Shown here piece by piece: positions 43,894 through 52,900 of a DNA stretch of 64,000 nucleotides (its first letter is position 1; each line of letters begins with the position of its first letter). The position numbers were made by a program, and so were the translations under genes. Origin of the DNA: Chitinophaga silvisoli. GTDB taxonomy: Bacteria > Bacteroidota > Bacteroidia > Chitinophagales > Chitinophagaceae. Below the pieces are notes generated by a model. The model saw only the letters and a program-made list of their open reading frames with translations, was not told where the DNA came from and did no database searches. The DNA is taken from positions 1 to 64,000 of the forward strand of contig NZ_QTJV01000009.1 in NCBI RefSeq assembly GCF_003412465.1. Reading direction: 5' to 3'.

Positions 43894-44463
43894 ATGGAGT
43901 TAATTGCGGATTACAATACTTTTGAAGTCAAGTTTTGGAATAAAAATAACCTCATATTTTCTGGCATCAGAACAACTGAAAAGTATCGTTATAAATGGCT
44001 GCTATTTGATTTAGAGGAAAATATCATTTCGTTGATAAGGTTAAAACCATATATTATTTCCTTCTCTCTCAATGAAGAATATCTGATCTCATATTCTAAT
44101 AACAGTAGCCCATATAATCTAACATTATATTATAAAGTCAAAAAAGGGCCTCACTATAAAGCTCTTTTTAACAATGAGCTTTTCGAGATTATTTTACACA
44201 AGGGCAATAAGGTTTCATTTTTAAAAAACCAGATACAATTTGCATATTTAACCGAACAAGCAATAACTACTGGCTTTTCGAAAAAATTACATATTGTAGC
44301 TGATGATGATACCAACATTAGTTTCTTTTGCACACTTATCTACGGGATTATATGTACAACAGAAACAAATGATGTCAATATTAACTTTAATTTCGGCAAC
44401 ATATCTGCAGAATTAAAGCAATTTGATACTCAATGGCAGCCTAGGCTAAAGCTTAGTAACTGA
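43894..44463 (+). CDS. Unknown protein downstream of the XRE gene
   Basis: A 189-residue protein without signal peptide or membrane segment, rich in Ile, Asn, Phe and Tyr and probably all beta (YKWLLFDLEENIISLIRLKP, ISFFCTLIYGIICTTETNDV). I do not recognise a family. It starts 23 bp after the XRE gene on the same strand and is probably cotranscribed with it. The pair could be a regulator and its partner, or part of a toxin-antitoxin or defence unit. Confidence 0.6.
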   Translation: MELIADYNTFEVKFWNKNNLIFSGIRTTEKYRYKWLLFDLEENIISLIRLKPYIISFSLNEEYLISYSNNSSPYNLTLYYKVKKGPHYKALFNNELFEIILHKGNKVSFLKNQIQFAYLTEQAITTGFSKKLHIVADDDTNISFFCTLIYGIICTTETNDVNINFNFGNISAELKQFDTQWQPRLKLSN

Positions 44464-44697
44464 TTAAATAACCTGCTCGAATGTCTCCCGGTATCGCGCA
44501 TAATTTCCTGCAGGCTCATTATCTCCCATACAATTTATAAATAATAATGATACTCACTCGTATTATAAAATGATAAAACGTAGTCAATGAGAAAGGGGCT
44601 GTCTCATAAATAAAAATGAGACAGCCCCAAATGGATTTGCTACATTATCTTTAATGTTAGCTTTCGTATTATGCAAGACCTTATAAAGTTTCATCCT
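44464..44697. repeat. Spacer with repeat copy 3 and IS-end-like hairpin
   Basis: 44541 to about 44622 matches the spacer repeat of 35000-35093 and 48630-48717 (AAAACGTAGTCAATGAGAAA). GGGGCTGTCTCAT (44595-44607) and its complement ATGAGACAGCCCC (44616-44628) form a perfect 13-bp hairpin with an 8-base loop. GGGGCTGTCTCA resembles terminal repeats of Bacteroidota insertion sequences, so this may be a fused pair of IS ends or a terminator. No gene is visible. Confidence 0.65.
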
Positions 44698-45021
44698 CTA
44701 ATGCTCTGAATACCGTAAAGCTATAAACTCATCAAATGCTAATTTAAAAAGGCTCAGTGTATTACCATCACCAAACCCATGATACCTAATTAGCCTTACC
44801 CATTCGATAGCCTCTTTGGTCTCAAACCTTTCATTTAAGCTTTTGCTAAAATCTTCTATTAATTTATCTAACAACTCACGATCGCTTGCGATACATGCAT
44901 GCTTATAGCCTAATATCACTAACGCCAAGTCCTCAACATTATTAACCATATACATCCCTGGCCTATCTGTTATGGCATTTATAAGCTTTATAAAATTTTC
45001 CAGGTCGTTCTTAATTACCAT
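44698..45021 (-). CDS. Probable immunity protein (107 aa)
   Basis: A 107-residue cytosolic helical protein. The segment TDRPGMYMVNNVEDLALVIL resembles a pattern seen in several small immunity families (RPxMY followed by a hydrophobic helix). I cannot name the family. Its ATG overlaps the stop of a bare toxin tail (ATGGTAATTAA), which is the usual coupling of toxin and immunity genes. The toxin itself is missing. Confidence 0.6.
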   Translation of the reverse strand: MVIKNDLENFIKLINAITDRPGMYMVNNVEDLALVILGYKHACIASDRELLDKLIEDFSKSLNERFETKEAIEWVRLIRYHGFGDGNTLSLFKLAFDEFIALRYSEH

Positions 45022-45133
45022 TTGTCACTTCTTTTGCACTTTTTAATAATTGTTCTCCTCCAATCATCTTTCCATCGTTACTAAAACCAGCTATTTTCTC
45101 CATGTATTCACCTTTCGAAATCTTCAGCCACAT
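45011..45133 (-). pseudogene. Toxin C-terminal tail remnant
   Basis: A 40-codon open frame (MWLKISKGEYMEKIAGFSND, then GKMIGGEQLLKSAKEVTNGN) ends at a TAA that overlaps the start of the 107-residue immunity gene. It is too short to be a toxin and fits the retained C-terminus of one after deletion. It overlaps the end of the next frame at 45108 in another reading frame. Confidence 0.5.
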
Positions 45134-45320
45134 GCTCTAGTTCCGAATCAATAAACAATCTTGCCCATGAGGTATTTCTATACAGCCAAATATCCTCTGG
45201 CTGCACCTTAACAACGTGGATCATTGTACAAATCCATCCAAACAATATACTAATTATCCCAACTAAGGGGACCCTATAAATTGCTGGCCCTTTCAAGGGC
45301 TCTACTGACCACCTATTCAT
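45108..45320 (-). CDS. Small hypothetical membrane protein
   Basis: A 70-residue frame with one hydrophobic segment (VPLVGIISILFGWICTMIHV, about residues 18-37) and a polar C-terminus. I recognise no family. It may be a small immunity protein or a remnant. It follows two hairpins that separate it from the cassette at 45512-45859, and its end overlaps the toxin tail above. Coding status is uncertain. Confidence 0.35.
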   Translation of the reverse strand: MNRWSVEPLKGPAIYRVPLVGIISILFGWICTMIHVVKVQPEDIWLYRNTSWARLFIDSELEHVAEDFER

Positions 45321-45357
45321 TATTTTACCATTTTATAGGAAGTATACGAAAAGGAAA

Positions 45358-45434
45358 GCGATTAAGTAAAGACGATTCCTTTTACTTAATCGCATTTGAA
45401 CTGAGTTCTATCAAAGAGGCACTTTTTCAGTGCC
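45358..45434. terminator. Two hairpins after the type-44 cassette
   Basis: GCGATTAAGTAAA (45358-45370) with TTTACTTAATCGC (45381-45393), perfect 13-bp arms and a 10-base loop; and GGCACT (45418-45423) with AGTGCC (45429-45434). On the minus strand both follow the immunity frame ending at 45512, so they probably terminate that cassette. Confidence 0.6.
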
Positions 45435-45511
45435 CTTCCTTACGGTTAGCCTTTTCATTACCTTCATTTAAAGACTTAACAATTAAGTTGTTGATACTAG
45501 ATAATCAACTC

Positions 45512-45859
45512 TTAAAATTTAATCATTATAGTGTCAGGCCCACGCTTATAATAACCAGTATCACTTACAACTAACCCTAGCACGCTATCTCCTACTAAAT
45601 CAGAGTTCACGAAGCTATTATATTCCTTAATATTTCAAACAACATCAAATTCCCCATTTTCATATAACCTTCTTACTTGAATGACATCTTCTGTCGTTGC
45701 TCCTGCAGAAACATAATTTATTTCTATGACATAATTCTTTCCTTTAACAGGGATTTTTGATAAGCTAACACTTTCTACATCAAACATCTTAAAACTAGCT
45801 AGCTTCCAAATAATGAATGACAATATAACAATAACAACTACAATAATTATTCTCCTCAT
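45512..45859 (-). pseudogene. Immunity gene of the type-44 cassette, interrupted by an in-frame TGA
   Basis: From the ATG at 45859 the frame encodes 74 residues, with an N-terminal membrane segment (MRRIIIVVVIVILSFIIWKL) and YVIEINYVSAGATTEDVIQV, and stops at a TGA (45635-45637). The same frame then stays open to a TAA at 45512 and reads NIKEYNSFVNSDLVGDSVLG and a C-terminus GYYKRGPDTIMIKF. The two halves look like one 120-residue protein with a nonsense mutation. It lies 96 bp after the type-44-like RHS cassette and is its probable immunity gene. Confidence 0.6.
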
Positions 45860-45954
45860 TCAATAAAATTTTAGTCTTTCTTAGATTTATTATAATCCAA
45901 AATATAATATCTAAATCCTCTTTTAATCATATTCTGATCTTGCGGATCATCTCC

Positions 45955-47541
45955 CTATGGAGGCAAGGGTACTTTTTCCTCATATTGCTCTCCCCGACCA
46001 GCATTATGGACCTGTATCCGATAATTCTGCCATTCAGGCATGGAAGTACCTGCAGCTATCTGTGCTTTACCCGCCTCCAACAATAATGTATGTTCTGAGA
46101 ATAAGTAAAATGCTTTGCCTGTCGCACCATAATGATAATTCCCCAAATCCTGTGCAGTATATAACTCACCTTGAAAGGAAAATTGTGTTTTGTTATCTTT
46201 TCCTTTATCAAAGGCATTCGCTAAACCATAAATAGTTCCAGTATTCTTTTTAAGATCCCAAGTTCCTTTATTTTTTACAAGATTTCGGAATGTCCATGGG
46301 CTTACTAAGCCCTTAGAGATAGCTATATTTTCATCAAGCAAATTCTTGAAAATCTCGTTGGCATCTATCTTACCTCCAATTTCACCAATATAAGAATTAG
46401 TATTATCCTTAAAATGATGTACGTAAACACTATTTCCGATCTTATCATTAGATATAATCATCCCTGTGTTATTCACAATAGTGGTATCCCCAAGAGGATC
46501 AATAACCCATATAGGACCATTTCGGAATACAGAATATTCACTCATTCCCACCGTCGGCTTCGGATCTAAATTCCATCTCCTTCCTATTCTCGGATCATAC
46601 TCCCAGAACGCGGCAGTATAACTATTTCCCGCTCCCTTTATTTCGTGAGATTTCTCCTTCCCATTAAACCCATACCTATAACCACCTCTCGATTGCCTCC
46701 CCGGCATTAACATTCCAAACGGATAATACTCCTGGCTGGAACTGATAGCCGGCTCATAATGATCTACAAAAATCCCATCCTTCGAAATACCTACCCTACG
46801 ATCTAACACCGTAACCAACACATTTCCCAAATGATTACTTAACTCAAAGGACTTCTCTCCACGCGTAAAATTATTATTTATTCCTGATCCTAATCCTGTC
46901 ATATTTACTCCGGGTAACACACTCCCATCTTCTACATTGACCTTCACTGCGTTAACACCCAATCGGCTGCTTCCATACAAATGCCCTTCTGTCTGACTTA
47001 AAGCTCCATTATTAATACTACCGTCACCTTTCGTATAGATACTCATCACATTACCCGCAGCATCACGTACATACCACGTCTCTACCCCATTCACCCGCTT
47101 ACTGATCCTGTTTCCTCCTACATCATACGTATACCTGATCTCACTTCCATTCGATTTCTTTATCCTACTTATCTTTCCATAAACTGTCCATTCTATACTA
47201 TCAATCCCCGCTCCCTGATCTGATCTCAGATTCCCTATAGCGTCATATTGATAATTCCCCGCCGTCTGACCATCTATATCATTTTCATAATTAGATGCTC
47301 CCACAGAATCATACACAAAATCCAGCTGATTTGTCCCCGTCTTATATGTATATCTCATAGAATCCATCCCTAACGGAGTGCCCGCAAAACTATGATTACC
47401 ATTCCGCCGGTAACTAAGAATATTACCATTCGCATCATAACTCACCCGTTCCTTAAAGTCGTCCAATACCTCCGGTTCCCATATATTCGTAACGGTATTC
47501 AATTCTCTCGATACCTGCATACCTGTCAGCCGGTTCAGCAC
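45955..47541 (-). CDS. Orphan RHS cassette with polymorphic toxin type 44-like tip
   Basis: A 528-residue frame. Residues 1 to about 328 are RHS sequence nearly identical to the main protein (YDANGNILSYRRNGNHSFAG, WTVYGKISRIKKSNGSEI, FWEYDPRIGRRWNLDP). Residues about 329-528 are a different tip. GTWDLKKNTGTIYGLANAFD with QDLGNYHYGATGKAFYL resembles polymorphic toxin type 44 (PF15607), a predicted peptidase or nuclease-like toxin. RHS similarity begins at about 47590, but no ATG or promoter fits there and the frame starts with a GTG, so it is probably silent until recombined. Confidence 0.78.
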   Translation of the reverse strand: MLNRLTGMQVSRELNTVTNIWEPEVLDDFKERVSYDANGNILSYRRNGNHSFAGTPLGMDSMRYTYKTGTNQLDFVYDSVGASNYENDIDGQTAGNYQYDAIGNLRSDQGAGIDSIEWTVYGKISRIKKSNGSEIRYTYDVGGNRISKRVNGVETWYVRDAAGNVMSIYTKGDGSINNGALSQTEGHLYGSSRLGVNAVKVNVEDGSVLPGVNMTGLGSGINNNFTRGEKSFELSNHLGNVLVTVLDRRVGISKDGIFVDHYEPAISSSQEYYPFGMLMPGRQSRGGYRYGFNGKEKSHEIKGAGNSYTAAFWEYDPRIGRRWNLDPKPTVGMSEYSVFRNGPIWVIDPLGDTTIVNNTGMIISNDKIGNSVYVHHFKDNTNSYIGEIGGKIDANEIFKNLLDENIAISKGLVSPWTFRNLVKNKGTWDLKKNTGTIYGLANAFDKGKDNKTQFSFQGELYTAQDLGNYHYGATGKAFYLFSEHTLLLEAGKAQIAAGTSMPEWQNYRIQVHNAGRGEQYEEKVPLPP

Positions 47542-47603
47542 ATCATAGCTATAATTGGATTGTAACGGCGATCCTACTGAGGGAAGACTATTATCATTAC
47601 CGG

Positions 47604-48020
47604 CTACTTTTTAACCTTCATATTTAGAACGATAATTATGAGTGCAGCAATTAAAGTTGCAACTAAAGGAAAAAGCATCTCGCTTAATTCTAAACGCTTA
47701 ATTAAAAAAAGCACCAGTAATAAGAAAACACTTAATATAGCATTAACTATGCTAAGCGTAGAAGCATTGATCGTTTTCTTTCCGGATAACAAGGAAATAA
47801 TTATAAGAAAAAGTGGCAAATAAAGCAAACTAAAAATAATCGTCTTCATCGCAATTGCCCAAGCTACGCCTTCTATATTCTCAATCAATAAATTACTTTT
47901 AGAGAAATCAGCAAGTGTATTAATGCCCAAATACTCCATTGTTATTATTAACAAAATCTCAATGGCACCCTGAAAAATCAAATATTTAAATCCCGCAAAT
48001 AGTTTTTTAGTAATACTCAT
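47604..48020 (-). CDS. Membrane protein, probable orphan immunity protein
   Basis: A 138-residue protein with four hydrophobic segments (YLIFQGAIEILLIITMEYLG, FSLLYLPLFLIIISLL, LSIVNAILSVFLLLVLFL, MLFPLVATLIAALIIIVL). I know no family name. It begins 9 bp after the stop of a bare toxin tail and ends against the orphan RHS cassette. Four-helix membrane immunity proteins are typical partners of toxins that act on membranes. Confidence 0.6.
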   Translation of the reverse strand: MSITKKLFAGFKYLIFQGAIEILLIITMEYLGINTLADFSKSNLLIENIEGVAWAIAMKTIIFSLLYLPLFLIIISLLSGKKTINASTLSIVNAILSVFLLLVLFLIKRLELSEMLFPLVATLIAALIIIVLNMKVKK

Positions 48021-48029
48021 ATACTTTCT

Positions 48030-48233
48030 TTAACGTCCACTAATTTCTGTGGAATTTTGTGTTTCGTTAAAATTAACCTGAGTCGCAGGCTTTTTATCTT
48101 TACTACTACCCTTTAAATTATACTTATGCTCCATTGGAGGAAACAACCCTCTATGAGATTCATTTTTCTCCGTTGGTGTCCTATTAAACAATAAAAAATG
48201 ATTTCTTCTGTTAAATTGGAACTGAAATTCTCC
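48030..48233 (-). pseudogene. Toxin C-terminal tail remnant (tail B)
   Basis: A 67-codon open frame without a start codon of its own (NRRNHFLLFNRTPTEKNESH, then RGLFPPMEHKYNLKG and STEISGR). It ends 9 bp before the membrane immunity gene. It shares the motif RTPxEKNExxRGLF with the tail at 49062-49217, which precedes a different immunity gene. It is probably the end of a toxin whose body was lost. Confidence 0.6.
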
Positions 48234-48272
48234 TTAATATGATATAGCAAAAGCGAGATGCACCCTTTTTCA

Positions 48273-48581
48273 TTATAATTCTTCTTCAACGTTTTCACGC
48301 AAAGTTTGAAATAAAATAACTTTTAATTCATCGTCTGATTTATCCTTATTCAAAAGTGGAATCATCTCTATCCAGTGATGCTTCGCTTCAATCTTAAACT
48401 TCTCCTGATACCACAATGTCAATTTTAACATTATTTTTGTATCAAATGCCAATTCTAAACCTGCTAAAAATCCTTTAATGTAAATTTTATAGGTATTGTA
48501 AACAGGCTCTTCTGAAAAAAACATTCTAGGCCTTTTTTGCAGTGTCTCAACAAATAATTTAATAGAAGATTTAATATCCAT
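48273..48581 (-). CDS. 102-residue immunity-like protein, copy 2
   Basis: A cytosolic protein with pattern MDIKSSIKLFVETLQKRPRM, EEPVYNTYKIYIKGFLAGLE and a C-terminal DDELKVILFQTLRENVEEEL. It is homologous to the intact gene at 48747-49055 and to the pseudogene at 34641-34951. I do not recognise a named family. Three copies in one toxin array, two of them behind toxin tails or duplicated spacers, point to immunity. It has no adjacent toxin. Confidence 0.65.
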   Translation of the reverse strand: MDIKSSIKLFVETLQKRPRMFFSEEPVYNTYKIYIKGFLAGLELAFDTKIMLKLTLWYQEKFKIEAKHHWIEMIPLLNKDKSDDELKVILFQTLRENVEEEL

Positions 48582-48746
48582 AGTATATTATTTTACTTCA
48601 GTTTGCATGTTTCCGTAATTGTAAAGTCTTGACCGCAATAGTAAAGAGTATAATGATAAACACCTGTGTTATAACAATTGTAAAACGTAGTTAATGGGAA
48701 AGGAACTCATAAATAATAAAATGCATTTGCTCGACAACTATTTATA
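48582..48746. repeat. Duplicated spacer, copy 2
   Basis: 48582-48717 is closely similar to 34952-35093, so the duplication covers the whole immunity gene plus about 135 bp upstream (about 450 bp in all). No gene is visible. Confidence 0.75.
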
Positions 48747-49055
48747 TTACAGTTTTTCCTCAACGTAATCGCTCAGTGTTTGTAACAAAATAACAATCAA
48801 TTCATCATCAGTTTTCCCTTTATAATAAATCGGAATCATATCTGTCCAATGATATTTTGCTTCAATTTTTAATTTCCTTTGAAACCAAAAAGTCATGTCT
48901 AACATTATTCTTGTATCATAGGCCGATTCCAAGCCTAACAAAAATCCATCTAAAAAGACTTTATATGTATTAAAATCAGGATTTCCTAACAATAACATAT
49001 GCGGTCTCTCTTTCAACGTCTCAACAAATAGCTTAATAGAATTTTTTATATCCAT
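48747..49055 (-). CDS. 102-residue immunity-like protein, copy 1
   Basis: A homologue of the 48273-48581 protein (MDIKNSIKLFVETLKERPHM, NPDFNTYKVFLDGFLLGLES, IPIYYKGKTDDELIVILLQT). Many residues differ, so the two copies are old paralogues and may recognise different toxin variants. Its ATG lies 6 bp after the stop of a toxin tail. The parent toxin is missing. Confidence 0.68.
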   Translation of the reverse strand: MDIKNSIKLFVETLKERPHMLLLGNPDFNTYKVFLDGFLLGLESAYDTRIMLDMTFWFQRKLKIEAKYHWTDMIPIYYKGKTDDELIVILLQTLSDYVEEKL

Positions 49056-49061
49056 AATTCT

Positions 49062-49217
49062 TTATTTTACTTTAGAGTGTATGTTTTCACTCCATTTGAG
49101 GAACAGCCCTCTAGGAGTTTCATTTTTCTCCCTTGGTGTCCTACAAAACAATAAATAAGAATTATCACTTGTCTCATACTGAATGTTTTCAAAATATTTA
49201 TAAAATAATGGCACTTC
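49062..49217 (-). pseudogene. Toxin C-terminal tail remnant (tail A)
   Basis: A 51-codon open frame after a TGA, without a start codon (EVPLFYKYFENIQYETSDNS, YLLFCRTPREKNETPRGLFL, KWSENIHSKVK), ending 6 bp before the immunity-like gene. It shares RTPxEKNExxRGLF with the tail at 48030-48233. Confidence 0.6.
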
Positions 49218-49276
49218 TCACAAAGAGGCTAACATTATTGTAATAATTATAAAACGAATTTATTGACATTATCCAT

Positions 49277-49441
49277 CTATGCCGCACCAGTCGGTAATAC
49301 CCACATAACTCCGTTCATATCATCACGATCACTATGTTCTCTTGGACGGCCTTTGATGTCTGCCCTAATAGGATCTGGTGTTATTAATGGGGATATAAAG
49401 GACCATTGCTCGTCAGTAAGATATTCTCGTCTGGCTGCCAT
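49277..49441 (-). pseudogene. IS5-family transposase N-terminal relic
   Basis: 54 codons from the ATG at 49441 read MAARREYLTDEQWSFISPLI, then GRPREHSDRDDMNGVMWVLP TGA-A before a TAG. This is the N-terminus of IS5/IS427-type transposases (YLTDEQW, GRP, NGxxWVLRTGAPW). The rest is absent. The relic separates the main RHS cassette from the orphan array. Confidence 0.82.
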
Positions 49442-49506
49442 AAAGCAAAGATTTGAATATTTTATCCATAATATCCATTTATGAAATGAACCCTAGTAGT
49501 TATTTA

Positions 49507-49899
49507 TTACATCTTTCTAAACAAGCTGTCAAATTTGGGAGTCTCACCAGATGGTAATTTATCAATTCCTCCATCAGGTATTTTTATATTATCAGGTACT
49601 ATAACATCATATAGTAACTCGCTTCTATCTGGTATTTTAGACGAGAATTTGATCCAATATCGTCCATTAGGAACAACTTCATCATGATATGGATCTGACC
49701 CTTCATATTCTTTTCCGTCCACCCAATAAGAATACTCAACTTTCTGCAATCCCTTGCCGGTATAGTATATTCTTTTGGTATGACCAATAGTATATTTGGA
49801 ATATTTATTCAAATAATAACCTCTGATTGCGATCCAAACAATTGTGGAGAAAAACAGTAAAACGATTGAAATAGAAATAATAAATTTAATTTTTTTCAT
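49507..49899 (-). CDS. Probable immunity protein of the main RHS toxin
   Basis: A 130-residue protein with one N-terminal membrane segment (FIISISIVLLFFSTIVWIAI, residues 5-24) and an outward beta-rich domain (GKGLQKVEYSYWVDGKEYEG, GRYWIKFSSKIPDRSELL). The C-terminus (PDGGIDKLPSG) is flexible. I do not recognise a family. It starts 4 bp after the RHS stop, the standard place for the immunity gene. A membrane-anchored periplasmic domain fits a tip that acts on or in the envelope. Confidence 0.68.
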   Translation of the reverse strand: MKKIKFIISISIVLLFFSTIVWIAIRGYYLNKYSKYTIGHTKRIYYTGKGLQKVEYSYWVDGKEYEGSDPYHDEVVPNGRYWIKFSSKIPDRSELLYDVIVPDNIKIPDGGIDKLPSGETPKFDSLFRKM

Positions 49900-49903
49900 T
49901 ATT

Positions 49904-52900
49904 TTAATCTTTTGAATTTGTCAAATTATCAAGAACCCCACCAGTGATATCCAGCGTTTTAGGAGACACTTGTGTTGCTCCAATGTAAAAAGTGGTTGCA
50001 GCAGCAGTAGCTACTTTCGGACCTAAAGATAATGAGCCCGACATATAAATGCCCATAGAAATTCCCCTGATAGATTTTGTCGCATAATCACCAAATTTCT
50101 CTCCGAATTTCTCTCCTAGTTTACCAAAAGCGACTCCAAACCCAACAGACTTTGCATAATTAAACAAAGAAACCTCACCATCGAAAGTCGTCTGAAGACC
50201 TCCGTTATAACTATACTGGAACATATTTCCGATGATATTGGATGAATACAGAGGGAGGCCTACTCCACTCAAAAACGTAGCTGTTAAATTTGCATCTTTT
50301 AAAGCTTTAATTGGATTCGTTCTGTTTAAAATAGAAGTTGTCGTCGTTTGTGCAAATAAATCTAAAGCAACATTTTTGGCGAAGGTTCCTAGTGCAAGAC
50401 GGGCACCATTTGCAGTAAGTAATTCCCCTCCAGCATACAAACCTCTTAAAGTGAGCCCCACCTCACCAACACCTGTGGCTAACAAACCTACGCTTATCAT
50501 TGCAGTAGCAGCTTTTCCTGCCTCTTCGGATGCTATATCTTGAGCTACTTTAAAATATTCTTTTGAATGATTTAAATATGGGTTGCCTGGATAATTCTGA
50601 TAAACTACAGGCTTTGATAATGGTTTATAACTTGTATCACCTGAAAGATCATAAAACATAATAGGAGCGTTTTTCAAAACAGAATACATACTCACCCCAT
50701 CTTCAGGCCTGGGATCTAAATTCCATCTCCGTCCTATTCGCGTGTCATATTCCCAAAACTCAGCAGTGTAATTATTACCACTTCCAGCTATATGATCATC
50801 TCTTTCCTGCCCATTAAACCCATACCTATAACCACCTCCCGATTGCCTCCCCGGCATTAACATACCAAACGGATAATACTCCTGGCTGGAACTGATAGCC
50901 GGCTCATAATGATCTACAAAAATCCCATCCGTTGAAATACCTCCTCTACGATCTAACACCGTAACCAACACATTTCCCAAATGATTACTTAACTCAAAGA
51001 ACTTCTCTCCTCGCGTAAAATTAATATTTATTCCTGATCCTAATCCTGTCATATTTACTCCAGGCAACACACTCCCATTTTCCACATTGACTTTCACTGC
51101 GTTAATACCCAATCGACTACTTCCATACAAATGTGCTTCTGTCTGACTTAAAGCTCCATTATTAATACTACCGTCCCCTTTCGTATAGATACTCATCACA
51201 TTACCCGCAGCATCACGTACATACCACGTCTCTACCCCATTCACCCGCTTACTGACCCTGTTCCCAAAAGCATCATAAGTATAACTGATCTCACTTCCAT
51301 TCGATTTCTTTATCCTACTTATCTTTCCATAAACTGTCCATTCTATACTATCAATCCCCGCTCCCTGATCTGATCTCAGATTCCCTATAGCGTCATATTG
51401 ATAATTCCCCGCCGTCTGACCATCTATATCATTTTCATAATTAGATGCTCCCACAGAATCATACACAAAATCCAGCTGATTTGTCCCCGTCTTATATGTA
51501 TATCTCAGAGAATCCATCCCTAACGGCGTGCCCGCAAAACTATGATTACCATTCCGCCGGTAACTAAGAATATTCCCATTCGCATCATAACTCACCCGTT
51601 CCTTAAAGTCGGCCAATACCTCCGGTTCCCATATATTCGTACCGGCATTCAATCCTTTCGATACCTGCATACCTGTTAGCCGGTTCAGCACATCATAGCT
51701 ATAATTGGATTGTAACGGCGTACCTACTGAGGAAAGATTTTGGCTAATGGCGGAGATATTGCCATTAAATAAAGGCTTCAGGTTAGTGCCGGATGCAAAA
51801 GGGTGAACCGTACCTATAGGCGAATAATCCCTTCCTCCATAATAGTGTAATGCAAATCCAAATACATCCTTTGCTACCTGCGTTCCACTACCACCATCGC
51901 CTCCAGGATCATAGCCAGGGGTCACCGCCGTACTGTTCACCCCTTTTAACCAACCCTGTAAAGTATATCCATAATCTACTCCCTGTACCTGTTCCTGGCC
52001 TAAAACCATCCTGCTTAATGGACCATGCTTATAATAATGGTAATATGCATCATTGTCCCAATTAATACTATCATGACTCGTCTCTACATTCGTTATCCGG
52101 TTCAGCGCATCATAGCTATACCGGTGATAAAATGCATCCTGCTGACCTGGCTGGTATCCTACTTCATTCACCTTTCCACTAATCAGATCATAACCATACA
52201 CCATCTTCTTAAACCGGTTATTACTCTCCTGCATCCCCCCCTGCTTATAATCCTGCAATAAAGTATCAACATTCCCATGCACATCATAGCTGTAAAATGT
52301 AGCAGTCGCAAAACCCATCGTATCCTGAGCTGCAGCATCATTGAATAATGCCGTCCATGACACCCTGTTGCGAAGATTCCCTGGGGTCAGGTATAACTGG
52401 GATAATGAGCTATACGCTATATCATAAGTAGTTTTCGTAATCTGTTTACGAGAATTATTCGCTGTGGCCAACCAGTCTGACAACAATGTTGTATCCCGGC
52501 TGATGAAATCATTCATGACTGCAGCACTCGTCAGCTCTCCAACTTCATTGATCCTACCCAGTGCATCATAGGTCGTATAACTGTACTTATTATCGGGGTG
52601 CTGCTTTGCATCCTGCGATAATATAAGACGGCCCAAACGGTCGTACCAGAAATGGCTCTCACCTCCATCAGGTGATACCTTCGACACTACCTGGTTAAGC
52701 GTATTATAACGATACTGCGTAGCCATCCTATGTCCTGGCACCAATGTGATCCCCGCCGCCCTGGCCGCCCGTACCCTGTTCACCCAGTCAGTTGAACGAT
52801 CTATCACCACACCTGCCGGTGAAATCGTCTTCACCAGGTTCCCCGCCTGGTCATAATAGTAAAGCGTATAATGATACTCGCTCGTACTATAACTCACCGT

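Noticed and set aside
45281..45574. 97-codon plus-strand frame
   Set aside because: It covers the two terminator hairpins and the antisense of the continued immunity frame; the sequence has no protein-like pattern.
48113..48298. 61-codon minus-strand frame
   Set aside because: A different frame of the same strand gives the toxin-tail motif shared with 49062-49217, so this one is a shadow.
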